Below are positions 1 through 9,642 of a stretch of 64,000 bases of DNA, in pieces (within the stretch, counting starts at the first letter, position 1; the number at the start of each line of letters is the position of its first letter). The position numbers were made by a program, and so were the translations under genes. Below the pieces are notes generated by a model that was not told where the DNA came from, made no database searches, and saw nothing but the letters and a program-made list of their open reading frames with translations. The DNA is from Bretschneidera sinensis (taxonomy: Eukaryota > Streptophyta > Magnoliopsida > Brassicales > Akaniaceae), in NCBI GenBank assembly GCA_023935145.1, contig CM043702.1:80492320-80556319 (forward strand), given 5' to 3'.

Positions 1-1289
1 TCATATACAGAACACAAATTTCATCCATAGCACATATTGGATTGCAAAAACCACAACTGGAAATTTCAAAAAGCACTAACAACCTGCAAAGAAACACGAG
101 ATACACCTATGTACCAAATAGGATGTACACCACCCATAAATAAAAACCAAACATCACAAAATAATAGTAAAGAAACACAACTAGAATGAAAACTCCAAAA
201 CCAGCTGCAAAAATAAGAGCTTGAATGTTGCTTGTAAATAATCCAAGGAACATGACAAATATAAGAACCACTAAAGGAACTAAAGAAACAAGAAAAACAA
301 CTAAAGAATTAATCCATGCTCAAAGCTCATTGAAATCTTTTATCAAACATCTTACTTGCATCCCGAAATTCTTACCTCACAAAGATTTTGAGTCCTGATA
401 TATTCACCTTCAAATAAAATAAAAAGAACACAAGTCAATCACAAAACAACCTCAAGAACTTAAAAACAAAATTTGAGATAGAAGAAGAAGTTAACAAATT
501 TTAAAAAGCTTGCCTCCTGGGATGGCTGAAATAGAGAAAGAAATTTGAGAAAAAGAGAGTTCAAATGCAAAAAAAAACATAGTCGAATTCTGTAGAGGCA
601 AACTTATTGACTTAGTGCTTTATTACTCCATAAGATTTGGGGCATGGCTTTATTAATTTACAGCCACAATGATAGTAGCTTCACAAATCCATTCATCAAT
701 GTAGCTAATTAACCATCAATATCCAAAGAACCCTTAGAACAACAATTAGAAAGATAAATTAAAAGGAACAAAAAATAAATCATAAGAGGACTATAACGCA
801 TACAGGTATGTCTTTGGTTTATGGATATAAAGTGTCCAAACTAAGGGTTAATACACCAACTATTTAAGTCCTAAACCATGGAAATTCCAACAAAAGGTAA
901 AATTGAAGAGAGCTTGATAGGTCAAAAAATAAAATTGTAAGCATTTGAAGATTAAGGAAGAATATAGTGATTATTATATCTCTGCCTTTCACCAATTTTA
1001 GATAATTAAGAACTCTCTGGGACTGGATAGGGTGTTCAAATTTTCCTATAATTTGCCAAAATTATCCTGTCATTCAAGGACTATAAAGGAAAATCTTGCA
1101 TATGCGTGTGAGTTCCCAAATCAATCGAAGCAACACACTATTCAACATGACATGTACATAAATATCATAAATCATTAGTATCAACCACGGTTAATCAAAA
1201 GAGAAGAAAATAAAATGAGTACCTTAGAACTTAGCAATTTTGGTGCAAGTCAATAGTTTTAGGACTCTGTAAAGAAGTGGGTGACATAA
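1..1289. other. No recognisable gene
   Basis: AT-rich sequence with many A-runs and short stop-filled frames. I see no domain, LTR end, tRNA or tandem array. It could be UTR, intron or old intergenic sequence belonging to the lectin-like fragment that follows on the minus strand, but nothing in it proves that. Confidence 0.5.
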
Positions 1290-1660
1290 ATTACTTAAAA
1301 TTTGAATTCAAGTGACAACATCAGAAGATAAATTGCTAACTTTATCTGATACTAAACTACCCACATCATTTCCAAAATGATTATAATTCAAAGCAACATA
1401 CTTACCATTACTCAAGGTATCAAATTCAACATAAATAACTCTAGATTGACATTGTCCTAATCCTAGAGAGAGCCTAAGTGAGTTATCATCAAACAAACTA
1501 ACATTGAAACCTCTAGGAACTATAACAAAATCCAAACCATCACCATTTTCAAAGAAATATCATTTTAAAGTTTTATATTGTTTTAGGAATTTCTTTTAAA
1601 GAAAATAGAATACTCATTAAAAGATGTAAGAGAAACAAAGCCAGAAGATGTCAATCGTGA
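1290..1660 (-). pseudogene. Legume-type (L-type) lectin domain fragment
   Basis: Read on the minus strand, the frame shows ENGDGLDFVIVPRGF, then SRVIYVEFDTLSNG and a later HFGNDVGSLVS. This order (G-D-G-L-x-F, then V-E-F-D-T, then H-x-G-x-D-V) is the core of plant legume-lectin domains, found in soluble lectins and in the extracellular part of L-type lectin receptor kinases. An upstream stretch near 1620-1655 (SSGFVSLT) fits the start of the same fold but is separated by stops. The frame closes with TGA near 1308. There is no signal peptide, transmembrane segment or kinase domain around it. It is probably a captured or decayed gene fragment. A spliced exon of a real gene is the alternative, since flanking exons could be hard to see. 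Confidence 0.6.
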
Positions 1661-1985
1661 AAATCATCCATTAGCCAATACTTCAAAGCCATAAGAAACA
1701 AAGACGATAATCATACATTAGAGAATTAGAGAATTTCCCAGAACATGGGAACAAAGACATTTACAACTGAAAATTGATCAAATACTTCAAAATTAATGAC
1801 ATATGAACTTGTGAAATGCTCGGAAGTCAAAAACTAATTACATGTAAAATCATGAGTAGCATTGTTGCATGCTTTAGATCCTGATTTTATGTTTTATATA
1901 TTCAAATTTATGAAATGAAATAGAGCACATACAATAATACTTTTATAATGATATATTAAAATACCTTTGAAAAATTATAGTGTTG
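1661..1985. other. No recognisable feature
   Basis: AT-rich sequence between the lectin fragment and the local repeat. No coding frame of useful length and no transposon end was seen. Confidence 0.5.
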
Positions 1986-1986
1986 C

Positions 1987-2200
1987 ATGGTGGCTTATAG
2001 CGGTAGTGGTAAGAATATTTCCCAAGCTCACGAGAACGGTGGTGTGCGGTGGCTTACGACGATAATAGCAAGAATATTTTCCCACAAACTCAGTCTAAGC
2101 CCCAACCTCACGAGAAGTTTCATGGATTTATGTTTCTCTCCCTACAAACTCAGTTTAAACCTCAACCTCATGAGAACAATGATGGCTTATGGCAAAAGTG
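1987..2200. repeat. Imperfect local direct repeat
   Basis: Phrases such as CTCACGAGAA, AAGAATATTT(T)CCCA and ACAAACTCAGT(C/T)TAA recur two or three times in shuffled, roughly 80-bp units. An open frame crosses it, but that frame follows from the repeat and matches no family I know. Confidence 0.45.
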
Positions 2201-2282
2201 ACAAGAAATGAATTAAGAGAGTGAAAGAGAAGAAAGAGAGAAAGAGTATTTAAGGGAATTCAAAAAAATTTGAGGGAACCAG

Positions 2283-2400
2283 TTGGGTTTTGCATCTCTT
2301 TTTTCTACTGGTTTCTGGGTTTTTTCAAGTAAAATTCTCTATATGTCTAGAAACTGGGTTTTGCATCTCCTTTTTCCAATGGGTAAAATTCTCTATGAGA
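2283..2400. repeat. Two-copy direct repeat
   Basis: The phrase GGGTTTTGCATCTC followed by a T-rich stretch and AAAATTCTCTATATG/ATGAG occurs twice (about 2283-2347 and 2358-2400). It is a simple local duplication and is not a gene. Confidence 0.5.
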
Positions 2401-2737
2401 GAGACGATCAATTGTTAGCTGAAAGAATTCTAGAGGGAGGGAAGGTCTGCAGATCGTACAGTTGAGAAAAGTGACACCTACAGCATTGGAGTCAAGTCGC
2501 ACAATTGAGAGAGAGAAGGCCTGCAGCAGAGGATAGAGAGAGAGAGGTGTGATGAGAGATTGACCACATATGTTCTCTCATTCACCTCTTCTTAACCATG
2601 GTTAACCCAATTCCTCTGACTCACTCCGGCCCACAATTGATGAGATGTCTTTAACTGAATAGATCGATCTAAAGGCTCGAGTTTAGACCCGAGCCAACCA
2701 AGAATTTTTCTGATACAAAAATCATAGAAGAAATAAA
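2401..2737. other. No recognisable feature
   Basis: GA-rich and mixed sequence before the Tat fragment. No LTR terminus or primer site was identified, so the 5' limit of the Tat fragment is not defined by structure. Confidence 0.4.
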
Positions 2738-3181
2738 ATGAGAAGTCCCAAATCCAACTATACAGTTGCCACGGAGGATGAACCATGGGTAATGTACTTT
2801 GACGAATCCTTTACAGTCGTATCAGGTGGATCTAGAATTCTAATACTGGATCCTAAAAGAGAAGCCCCAACATTATCTTTCAAGCTTGATTTTCCCTACT
2901 CAAATAACACTTTTGAATATAAACCTTACATCACTAGGCTAGTTGTTGCCTATGAGATAGAAATCAAAAGACTCAAAGTTATTGAAGACTCTAACTTGGT
3001 AGTCTATCAAACCCAAGTGGACAATGCTGTCTGTAAACCAACACTAGCACCATATCGCATTATTTCTCAAAAGTTGTTGTCAAAGTTTGACTCAGTCCTG
3101 ATTAAGCATTCACCAAGCATGCATAATAGATATGTGAATGCCTTTGCCACTCTAGGTTCCCAAATATCCTTTAAAAGATAG
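2738..3181 (+). pseudogene. Tat/Ogre second RNase H domain (147 codons)
   Basis: This 147-codon open frame aligns by eye with the dual-RNase-H domain of Tat/Ogre polyproteins. WVMYFDES holds the first acidic residue near residue 21. FKLDFPYSNNTFEYK near residues 47-61 holds the conserved Glu. VIEDSNLVVYQ near residues 80-90 holds the second Asp. The acidic residues appear kept, but the usual A-E-Y-E-A motif is changed to F-E-Y-K-P. In the living element this domain follows the gypsy RNase H and may replace its role in degrading the RNA strand of RNA/DNA hybrids. Here it is a piece of a dead polyprotein, and the start codon is fortuitous. Confidence 0.75.
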
Positions 3182-3689
3182 AAGGTTGACTTCATAGTAT
3201 TCTACAAAGAAGAGCCCTCTATAGTGACGTTGTAGATACTTGAAGAAGAACCTTTATCTCTATAAAGAGATTAGAGGCAACTAATACAGCAAGTTCTCGC
3301 ACAGTCCCATGGAAAGATAAAGTTGAAAACCTTGAAGGATTACTTCTGCCTTTATGGAGAACTCTACTGATGTATGTTCGGTGGATACCTCACTTACTAC
3401 ATCAACATAGAAAAAGATTAAAAAAGAATCTAGAAGACCCACTATCAGTCTTGTGCTACAGATGGAATCATAAGCCTCTCCAAAAATGAAACAAGAAGTA
3501 GATAAACCTCAAACTTCTTGCCCACATTGTGCGAGGCTAATTGCTTTAGAAAAAACCATGTTATTACCACTATAGAAGACTAGAAAGCTCCTAACCTAGA
3601 ATACCTAATCACTAAAACCTTGTCTACCTCCTCAAAAGAAGCATATCGCATCAAGAAGCTCTCATAATGCTGCTTTGTTGACGAAAAAT

Positions 3690-4360
3690 CTATGGTGCAA
3701 AAGAGGCTACAACAGAGACCCACTCTGATGCCTCGGTCCTACAGAAGCACATAAAGCATTAAAGAAAGCTCACTCATGAGAATATAGAGAGCACCAAGGA
3801 AAAAAAAAGGTTGTTTGGGCTCTTGCTAAACTTAGGCTACTATTGGCCCTTTATAAGGGAAGATGCTGATGAGTTTGCAGTGAAATGGAATGCCTGACAG
3901 AGTCATGGAAACCTTATGCAAAAAAATCCTACAACAGTGCAGAATCTACACACTCCTTGGACTTTTCACACTTTGAGGCTTAACCCGATTGGTCCTATTC
4001 ATCCTCAGTCCAATGGTTACACATGGATACTTAATGTCACCGAGTACTTTTCAAAATAGATTGAAGTCATTCCCTTTATCAAAGCTACCAGTGTGGTTGT
4101 AGCCAACATCACAAGAGGAACATATTGTGTGTGATTTGGGATACCATAAAAAATTGTAAATGATAATGACACTTCTTTTGTGAATAAAGAGTCCAAAACC
4201 ACTCTAGAATGTCATGGAATCAAGCATAAAAGGTTGACTCCCTATTACCCTCAAGAAAATGGGCAAAACAAAGCAACCAATAAAACTCTTATTCGCAACA
4301 GCCTGTCTGGGCCCATAAACGACAAGTGGCTAAAACTCTACTTTTGCTAAGCATATGAGT
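3690..4360 (+). pseudogene. Tat/Ogre integrase, decayed
   Basis: Frames broken by several stops and shifts spell LLNLGYYWPFIREDADEF (zinc-finger end), then LNPIGPIHPQSNG, then FGIP-KIVNDNDTSFVNK, then YYPQENGQNKATNKTL. These match the DDE integrase core of Tat/Ogre elements, which inserts cDNA into the host chromosome. Two of the three catalytic acids are lost: the first Asp is Asn (codon 3982-3984) and the Glu is Lys (4270-4272). The middle Asp in VNDNDTSF remains. The remnant cannot be active. Confidence 0.75.
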
Positions 4361-4606
4361 TGTTATTTCTTTTTGAATAAATAGTGTAACTACATGCCAC
4401 GTTTTGAAAATTGTAGCACCTTTTGGAACTAATGGCCACTAGCCACCTTTTGGAAAAAGCATTGTAATGGCTCTTGAATTTTGAAATAAAGAGGCATCTT
4501 TTGTTCAAACTCTCAATCGAAAGCGTAAGTTACATTATAATCATTTTCTTTACAAAATTATCAGGCCTCTCAAAGTAGTCTTGTACATGAGTTGCATGAA
4601 TAAATA
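4361..4606 (+). other. 3' untranslated part of Tat fragment F (inferred)
   Basis: Non-coding sequence between the integrase remnant and the tandem repeat, with two copies of a phrase like GCCA(C)(C)TTTTGGAA near 4412-4455. By position it is the start of the hypervariable region downstream of pol in Tat/Ogre elements. Confidence 0.4.
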
Positions 4607-4861
4607 GATTATTGTTTTCTTTAAGCATACATAAAATATAACCCGTACCTTCAAACAGGATTATCTATTTTCTTCAAGCAGCATACATAAAATATCATCA
4701 TTACATTCAAAAATGATTATTTATTTTCTTTATGATAAATGAAATATAATCCTTACATGAAACAAGATTATCTACTTTCTTCAAGTATACATAAATTATA
4801 ATCCTTACATTCAAATATGATTATCTATTTTCTTCAAGCATACATTAAAAACATGATTATG
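4607..4861 (+). repeat. About 53-bp tandem repeat, five copies
   Basis: Units begin with GATTATCTATTTTCTT and run through CATACATAAAATATAATCC to TTACATTCAAA. Starts are at 4607, 4659, 4715, 4766 and 4819, so units are 52, 56, 51 and 53 bp, and the fifth is shortened to about 36 bp. A last GATTAT lies at 4855. The array sits 3' of a Tat/Ogre integrase, the zone where this lineage is known to carry tandem repeats. Confidence 0.8.
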
Positions 4862-5402
4862 GCATAATTACCATCTTTCAAAGCAAGACATGATAACTAT
4901 CTTTCAAAAGCTATAAGGGAGAACAAAAATAAACTAGTAGATATATATTAATTTTACCCACCATAATAAAGCATACATAATGGCGATTACACTAGCTTTA
5001 TTTACAAATAGAAGTAAATAAAGCATATAGATAATTAAGGCCTGGACAAAAAATCTAGGATATCCATGATATAATTTCTACTACTACCATGGATTACTAA
5101 TTTTGTGTTCAAAGTTTAATGCAATAAGAACTAAAATTGTGCCTATCATACTACCATCACACCAACTACATTACTATTTTATCTGGTTAAGAGGAGTCTT
5201 TGTGTGCTCAAGCCCTTAACGTTTTTGGCTTCTGCACATAAAGGTTCCGGGGCTCCTACAACATCTATCATAGATTGATTTTTCTTCTATAGTTCGTCAA
5301 GACTGGATTTTGATTACATTATCTCTTCCTCTACACCAACAAACAGGTGCCCTTTTTTCAAGAACATATTACAAAACGAAAAAATCAACCCAAACTATTA
5401 CA
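4862..5402. other. Unassigned AT-rich spacer
   Basis: No open frame, LTR end or repeat unit was recognised. It lies between the Tat relic and the point where similarity to the Angela-like leader begins, so it may hold a diverged LTR of either element. Confidence 0.4.
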
Positions 5403-7124
5403 AACAATTTTGACGATGAAAATATGATTTTGCATCAAAGAAAATTTGTTTTGAGATGAAAAACGTAAGAAAACGTGTCAAAAAACTTTGCAGAGAACAA
5501 CAATAGTTGACTATCACGACTACAACTCTTCATACTTGATTTTAAAATTGGGAAAAGGTTTTTGATAGATGACTATCACATGCAAAATCGAAAAAATAGT
5601 TTTTTTAAGTTAACAGTTTTTACTCATTCTTGCAATTTTGAATTTGGTTTGATTTGAAATTTGAAATCTAACTTTTATTCAACTAAATAAAAAAAATTGT
5701 TATCAAAATTAAATTTATTTTAATTTCATTAATTAAGAATTATTTATAATTTCAAAATGAAACATTTTAAAGGAATTGGATTTTGGTTAGGAATTTAAAC
5801 TCTAAAATTCGTATCAAATTAGAATTTTGAATTCTAGTGAATAAGAAATCTAAATCTTATTTGGTTTAGAATTAAGAAAATTTTCTAGAAACTTAATTTG
5901 ATTAGGTTAAGAAATCTTAAAATAAAGTTATAACAAGAATAAATTACATTTAAATTTATATATGCAATTTGATTGTATGTATGTTCAAAGGATGCATGAT
6001 TATGGACTTAAGACTAAATAATTGAGTTATGTGATTGGTTATTATTCAATGTGAATGAATGCATAGTTGTAATCGATTATGGGTTATAATGTGTACTCTA
6101 TTTTGGGATATATAATTTTAAATGAGATTTGCATACCTTGCCTCTCCTTTATCTATTTTTTTGTAAAATTCTATCTCCCTCTTATTATAATTGCCCTTGA
6201 TTTTGAATCAATGTTTCTTATTAATTATTGCAATATAATTAGTTAGATTAGTTTGATAGCAGTAGATTGGAATCTTTCATGTAAGATTGAGGATGATCGG
6301 GTGCATAAGGAAACAATGGAGGCCCATTTGAAGATTGCAAGGCCGATTATATGGGAATCAGTGATTAATATTATAGAACCCTAAATTAAGATCAATCATT
6401 CACTTTATAGATCAAGTGAGACATGCATAAAAGTCTATAACCACCTAAAGTCATATTTTATTTGAGATTATATGACGTATGATATGTATGTGATGCATGC
6501 TTAATTAAAATGATGAGAATAAAGACTAATTAAACTCTCTCATGAAAATAATAGCTATTAAATTGTAATGAAGAGACATTATGAATGTCTTATCGTGTCC
6601 TTCCACCATTGTAGGGATATATGGGATCTATTGTTCTAAGTTTTGTCAGAGATATGCGAGACTTACATTATGGAAGATTCATGATACCATATTGAATATA
6701 TGTTATAACAAGGCAGAAAACTAATGGGTCCAAGAAACTATTATATAAGGGCTCGTTCGTTCAATCACATACATTTGTAAAAATGCTAGGTTTGACTTAA
6801 CTATAGTTTATTATCTAAAAAACTATTATATGAGGCTAAAGGAATGATTAGGAATTACATGATATGTAATTGATAAGTTTTATCAACCCGTGTAAGGTTT
6901 ATTATAGGCAAGAAACTATTATGTAAGGCTATTTTAAACGAGTAATGGGATCCTAATCCTCAATAAGAGACTTTTTAACGGGATCACCCAATTAATATAC
7001 TGAGGGATTATGAAATTAAAAAAGAATAGTGAGAGGAGACAACATTATTAAATATCAAATCTATTGGTTGACAATAAAAATTAAAGGGATGCTAATTTTC
7101 TATTGTTGCTGATACTAGATCACA
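5403..7124 (+). other. Long untranslated leader of A1
   Basis: From GATGAAAATATGATTTTGCATC onward this AT-rich stretch parallels 11660-12285 and the reverse complement of about 44.2-45.9 kb. It carries no long frame. Three copies of a motif like AGAAACTATTATATAAGGCT lie near 6731, 6817 and 6909. Long leaders of this sort precede gag in Angela/BARE-like elements and carry dimerisation and packaging functions in studied relatives; that role here is inferred. Confidence 0.65.
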
Positions 7125-8010
7125 ATGACCAACCTCAAACCTCTATCCATAATTATTGATACCAACAGACTAACAGGGCCCAATTTCCTAGATTTGGTAA
7201 GGAATATGAGAATTGTTCTTAATTCCAAGAAAATTAGCTATGTTCTTGAACAGACTCCTCTAGCAACTATTCTTGAGAATGCTTTGGAAGAAGAGGTGGC
7301 TACTTTTGAGAAGTGGTATGAGGATGACATGAAGGCTAAGTTTTATATGCTAGCATATGTTTCTAATGAGCTTCATAAGCAACATGACAAGATGGAAAGT
7401 GCTTATGCAATATAGCTTCATCTACAATAGTTGTGTAGTGAGCATAGTTGCAATACAAGGTTCCAAATCTCTAATGACCTCTTTTGGGCTAGGATACCCA
7501 AAGAATCATCAGTTCATGAATATAGATTGAAGATGAACACTATATCAAGCAGTTAGACATGTTTAAATTTAGTATGATTGCGGAGTTAAGTAATGATTTA
7601 ATAAAGCAGCCCCTTCCAAACTCATTCTCCTAGTTTGTTATGAACTCCAACATGAACAAGATAGAAATTGCGCTTCTAGAACTTATCAATAAGTTCAAAA
7701 TGATTGAAGTGATAAGAAAGATAAGATATATTTTATGTTAGTCAATGAGGCTTCCTCTTCTAAGCTCAAGGGCAAAAATGCTTGAAAGAAGAATAAGAAG
7801 AAACCATTGAAAGCAAAGGGAGGTTCCAAGAAGGAAAATTCTTCAAAAGTCAAAAAGGATAAGGGATAGTACTTTTATTGTGGCAATGATAGATAGTAGA
7901 AGATAAAATGTAAGGATTATCTTGTGATTTTAAAGGACAAACCTTTGGAAGGAATGTCTGAGTTATTACTTGTTGAAATTAACTTATTAGTTCAAGAAGC
8001 TTCTGCTAGT
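7125..8010 (+). pseudogene. A1 gag, broken
   Basis: The first 96 codons (7125-7412) are open, with IIDTNRLTGPNFLDLVRNMR near residues 10-29, matching the UBN2-type capsid N-terminus of copia elements. The frame then breaks repeatedly. Downstream pieces keep the K-rich nucleocapsid linker (7700-7860). A zinc-knuckle ghost lies near 7870-7920, where only part of the C-C-H-C pattern survives. In a live element gag forms the virus-like particle. Confidence 0.7.
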
Positions 8011-8180
8011 GTAATAGATACCAAGTGTGGTTCTCACATTTGCAAAAGGTTTCAACCACTTAGAAGAAAGATGAAGCTAAGTAAAATAGAAGTCAAGCTT
8101 CACCTTGGAAATGGAGTAAGTGTTGTTGGGTTAGCCGAAGAGACTTATTACTTTTCTTTACAATCTAGAATTAGATGGTA
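8011..8180 (+). pseudogene. A1 aspartic protease remnant
   Basis: VIDTKCGSHIC at 8011-8043 corresponds to the copia protease active-site region, normally D-T-G-C-G-S-H-I-C. The catalytic Asp-Thr is present, but the Gly is Lys, so the D-T-G triad is lost. The frame continues to about 8180 and overlaps the next domain in another frame, showing a frameshift. Confidence 0.7.
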
Positions 8181-9060
8181 AAATATTTAATGTTAAACAT
8201 CAAGGTAAAAAAAGGAAAAATAGATGAAATTAATCCTTTCCATATGTGGCATCTCAAACTTGGGCATATAAATGAGAGTATGATTAGCAAGTTATCTAAA
8301 GATGGATACTTTGATTCATTGACTTTCGAGTCGTACCCAACGCGTGAATCTCGTCTCATGGGGAAAATAACCAAAACTTCATTTAGTTGACATGGAGAAA
8401 GAGTTGTTGACATATTAGGATTAAATTCAAACAGATTTTTGTGGGCCACTAAGTTTATTTGTTGGAAATGGTTATTTTTACTTCATTACCTTCACTGATG
8501 AACATTCGAGGTTAGGGTATGTGTGTCTTATGATGTACAAATCTGAATCCTTTGAAAAGTTCAAGGAATTTAGATATGAATTAGAAAAACAAACTAAAAA
8601 AGGTATTAAAACACTTCGATTTGATCGAGGAAGAGAATACTTGACAAATAATTTCTTGGATAATCACAAGAAGAATGAAATTCTCATACAATGAAGTCCT
8701 CTTGGATCACCTGAGCTCAATGATGTGTCTGAAAAGAGAAACCGCACCTTATTGGATATGGTACAATCAATGATGAGTTACATTATTCTTCCAATTTCCT
8801 TTTGGGGTTATTATGCCCTAGAGGTTGTTGCATATCTATTAAATAGAGTTTTTTTTCCTAAATCTATTCCTAAGGCACTATATTAGATGTATAATGGTAG
8901 GAAACCTAGTCTTAAACATGTTAAGATATATCGTTGTCCTGCATATATCAAGAGATTAGTTGTAGAGAACTTAAAAACTAGGTATGATAAATGTAGATTT
9001 GTGGGATATTCCAAAGAAAGTTTGGGATGTTATTTTTTACCTCCCAAGTAAACCAAGGTG
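8175..9060 (+). pseudogene. A1 GAG-pre-integrase and integrase, decayed
   Basis: HMWHLKLGHINESMISKL near 8240-8295 is the His part of the copia integrase zinc finger. Later pieces show TLRFDRGREYL (second catalytic Asp area, 8610-8642) and ELNDVSEKRNRTLLDMVQSMMSY (8713-8780), which keeps the catalytic Glu. Multiple stops and shifts separate the pieces. In a live element this enzyme inserts the cDNA. Confidence 0.7.
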
Positions 9061-9330
9061 TTTGTTTCTAATCATGCTACATTTCTAGAAAAACAATTAT
9101 ATTAGAAAGGAGCATTGAGAGTAAAATAGAACTTCAAGAAGTGTCTCAAGAATCACAGATCAACAAAGATCAACCAGAGGAGCCTAATATATTAGAGTCT
9201 CCTATCACACAACCTCATTGTAGATGAAGTAGGATACCTAGAGCACATGAGAGACATAATCATCTCATCGAAGGTATATAGAAGTACCCCTTATTGAGAA
9301 TAAAGATCTTACAAACTACAAGGTAGCAAT
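9061..9330 (+). pseudogene. A1 integrase-to-RT linker remnant
   Basis: Frame-broken sequence between the integrase and reverse transcriptase pieces. The order and spacing fit the variable linker of copia polyproteins. No specific motif survives. Confidence 0.4.
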
Positions 9331-9636
9331 GTTAGACATCGATTCGAAAAGATGGCTTGAAGCCATGAAATCTAAAATAGAATCTATGTATTGTAACCAA
9401 GTTTGGATTTTAGTTGACCCTCTTGAAGGTATTGAACCTATTTCTTGCAAATGAGTTTATAAAAGAAAGATGGGTGCTAATGGAAATGTAGAGACCTTTA
9501 AGATGAGGCTAGTAGTGAAAGGATAAAAACAAAGACAAAGAGTTGACTTTGATAAGTCCATTAGGATCTTGCTCCCAATAGTTGCATAATACGATTATAA
9601 GATATGGAAAATGGGTGTAATAACCACTTTCTGATA
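9331..9636 (+). pseudogene. A1 reverse transcriptase N-terminal piece
   Basis: RWLEAMKSKIESMYCNQVW, then RLVVKG and QRVDFDKS, match the fingers of copia RT and the A3 copy at 41751-42020. Compared with A3, about eight codons after FDKS are missing. The piece ends after MGVITTF at a TGA, and six bases later the pre-LTR sequence starts. The Y-V-D-D active site and RNase H are therefore gone. Confidence 0.7.
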
Positions 9637-9642
9637 GTGGTA

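Larger units (their letters stand above)
2738..4861 (+). mobile_element. Ty3/gypsy Tat/Ogre fragment F (archaeal-type RNase H, integrase, 3' repeat)
   Basis: The order here is a second RNase H domain, a linker, a zinc-finger/core integrase and then a tandem repeat. Having an extra RNase H just before integrase is the hallmark of the Tat/Ogre branch of plant Ty3/gypsy elements. Reverse transcriptase, gag and both LTRs are missing or unrecognisable, so this is a truncated relic. It lies directly upstream of the Angela-like copia leader. Limits are approximate. Confidence 0.75.

Noticed and set aside
1987..2211. 74-codon plus-strand frame
   Set aside because: It crosses an imperfect local repeat and has no recognised domain; reported only as a repeat.
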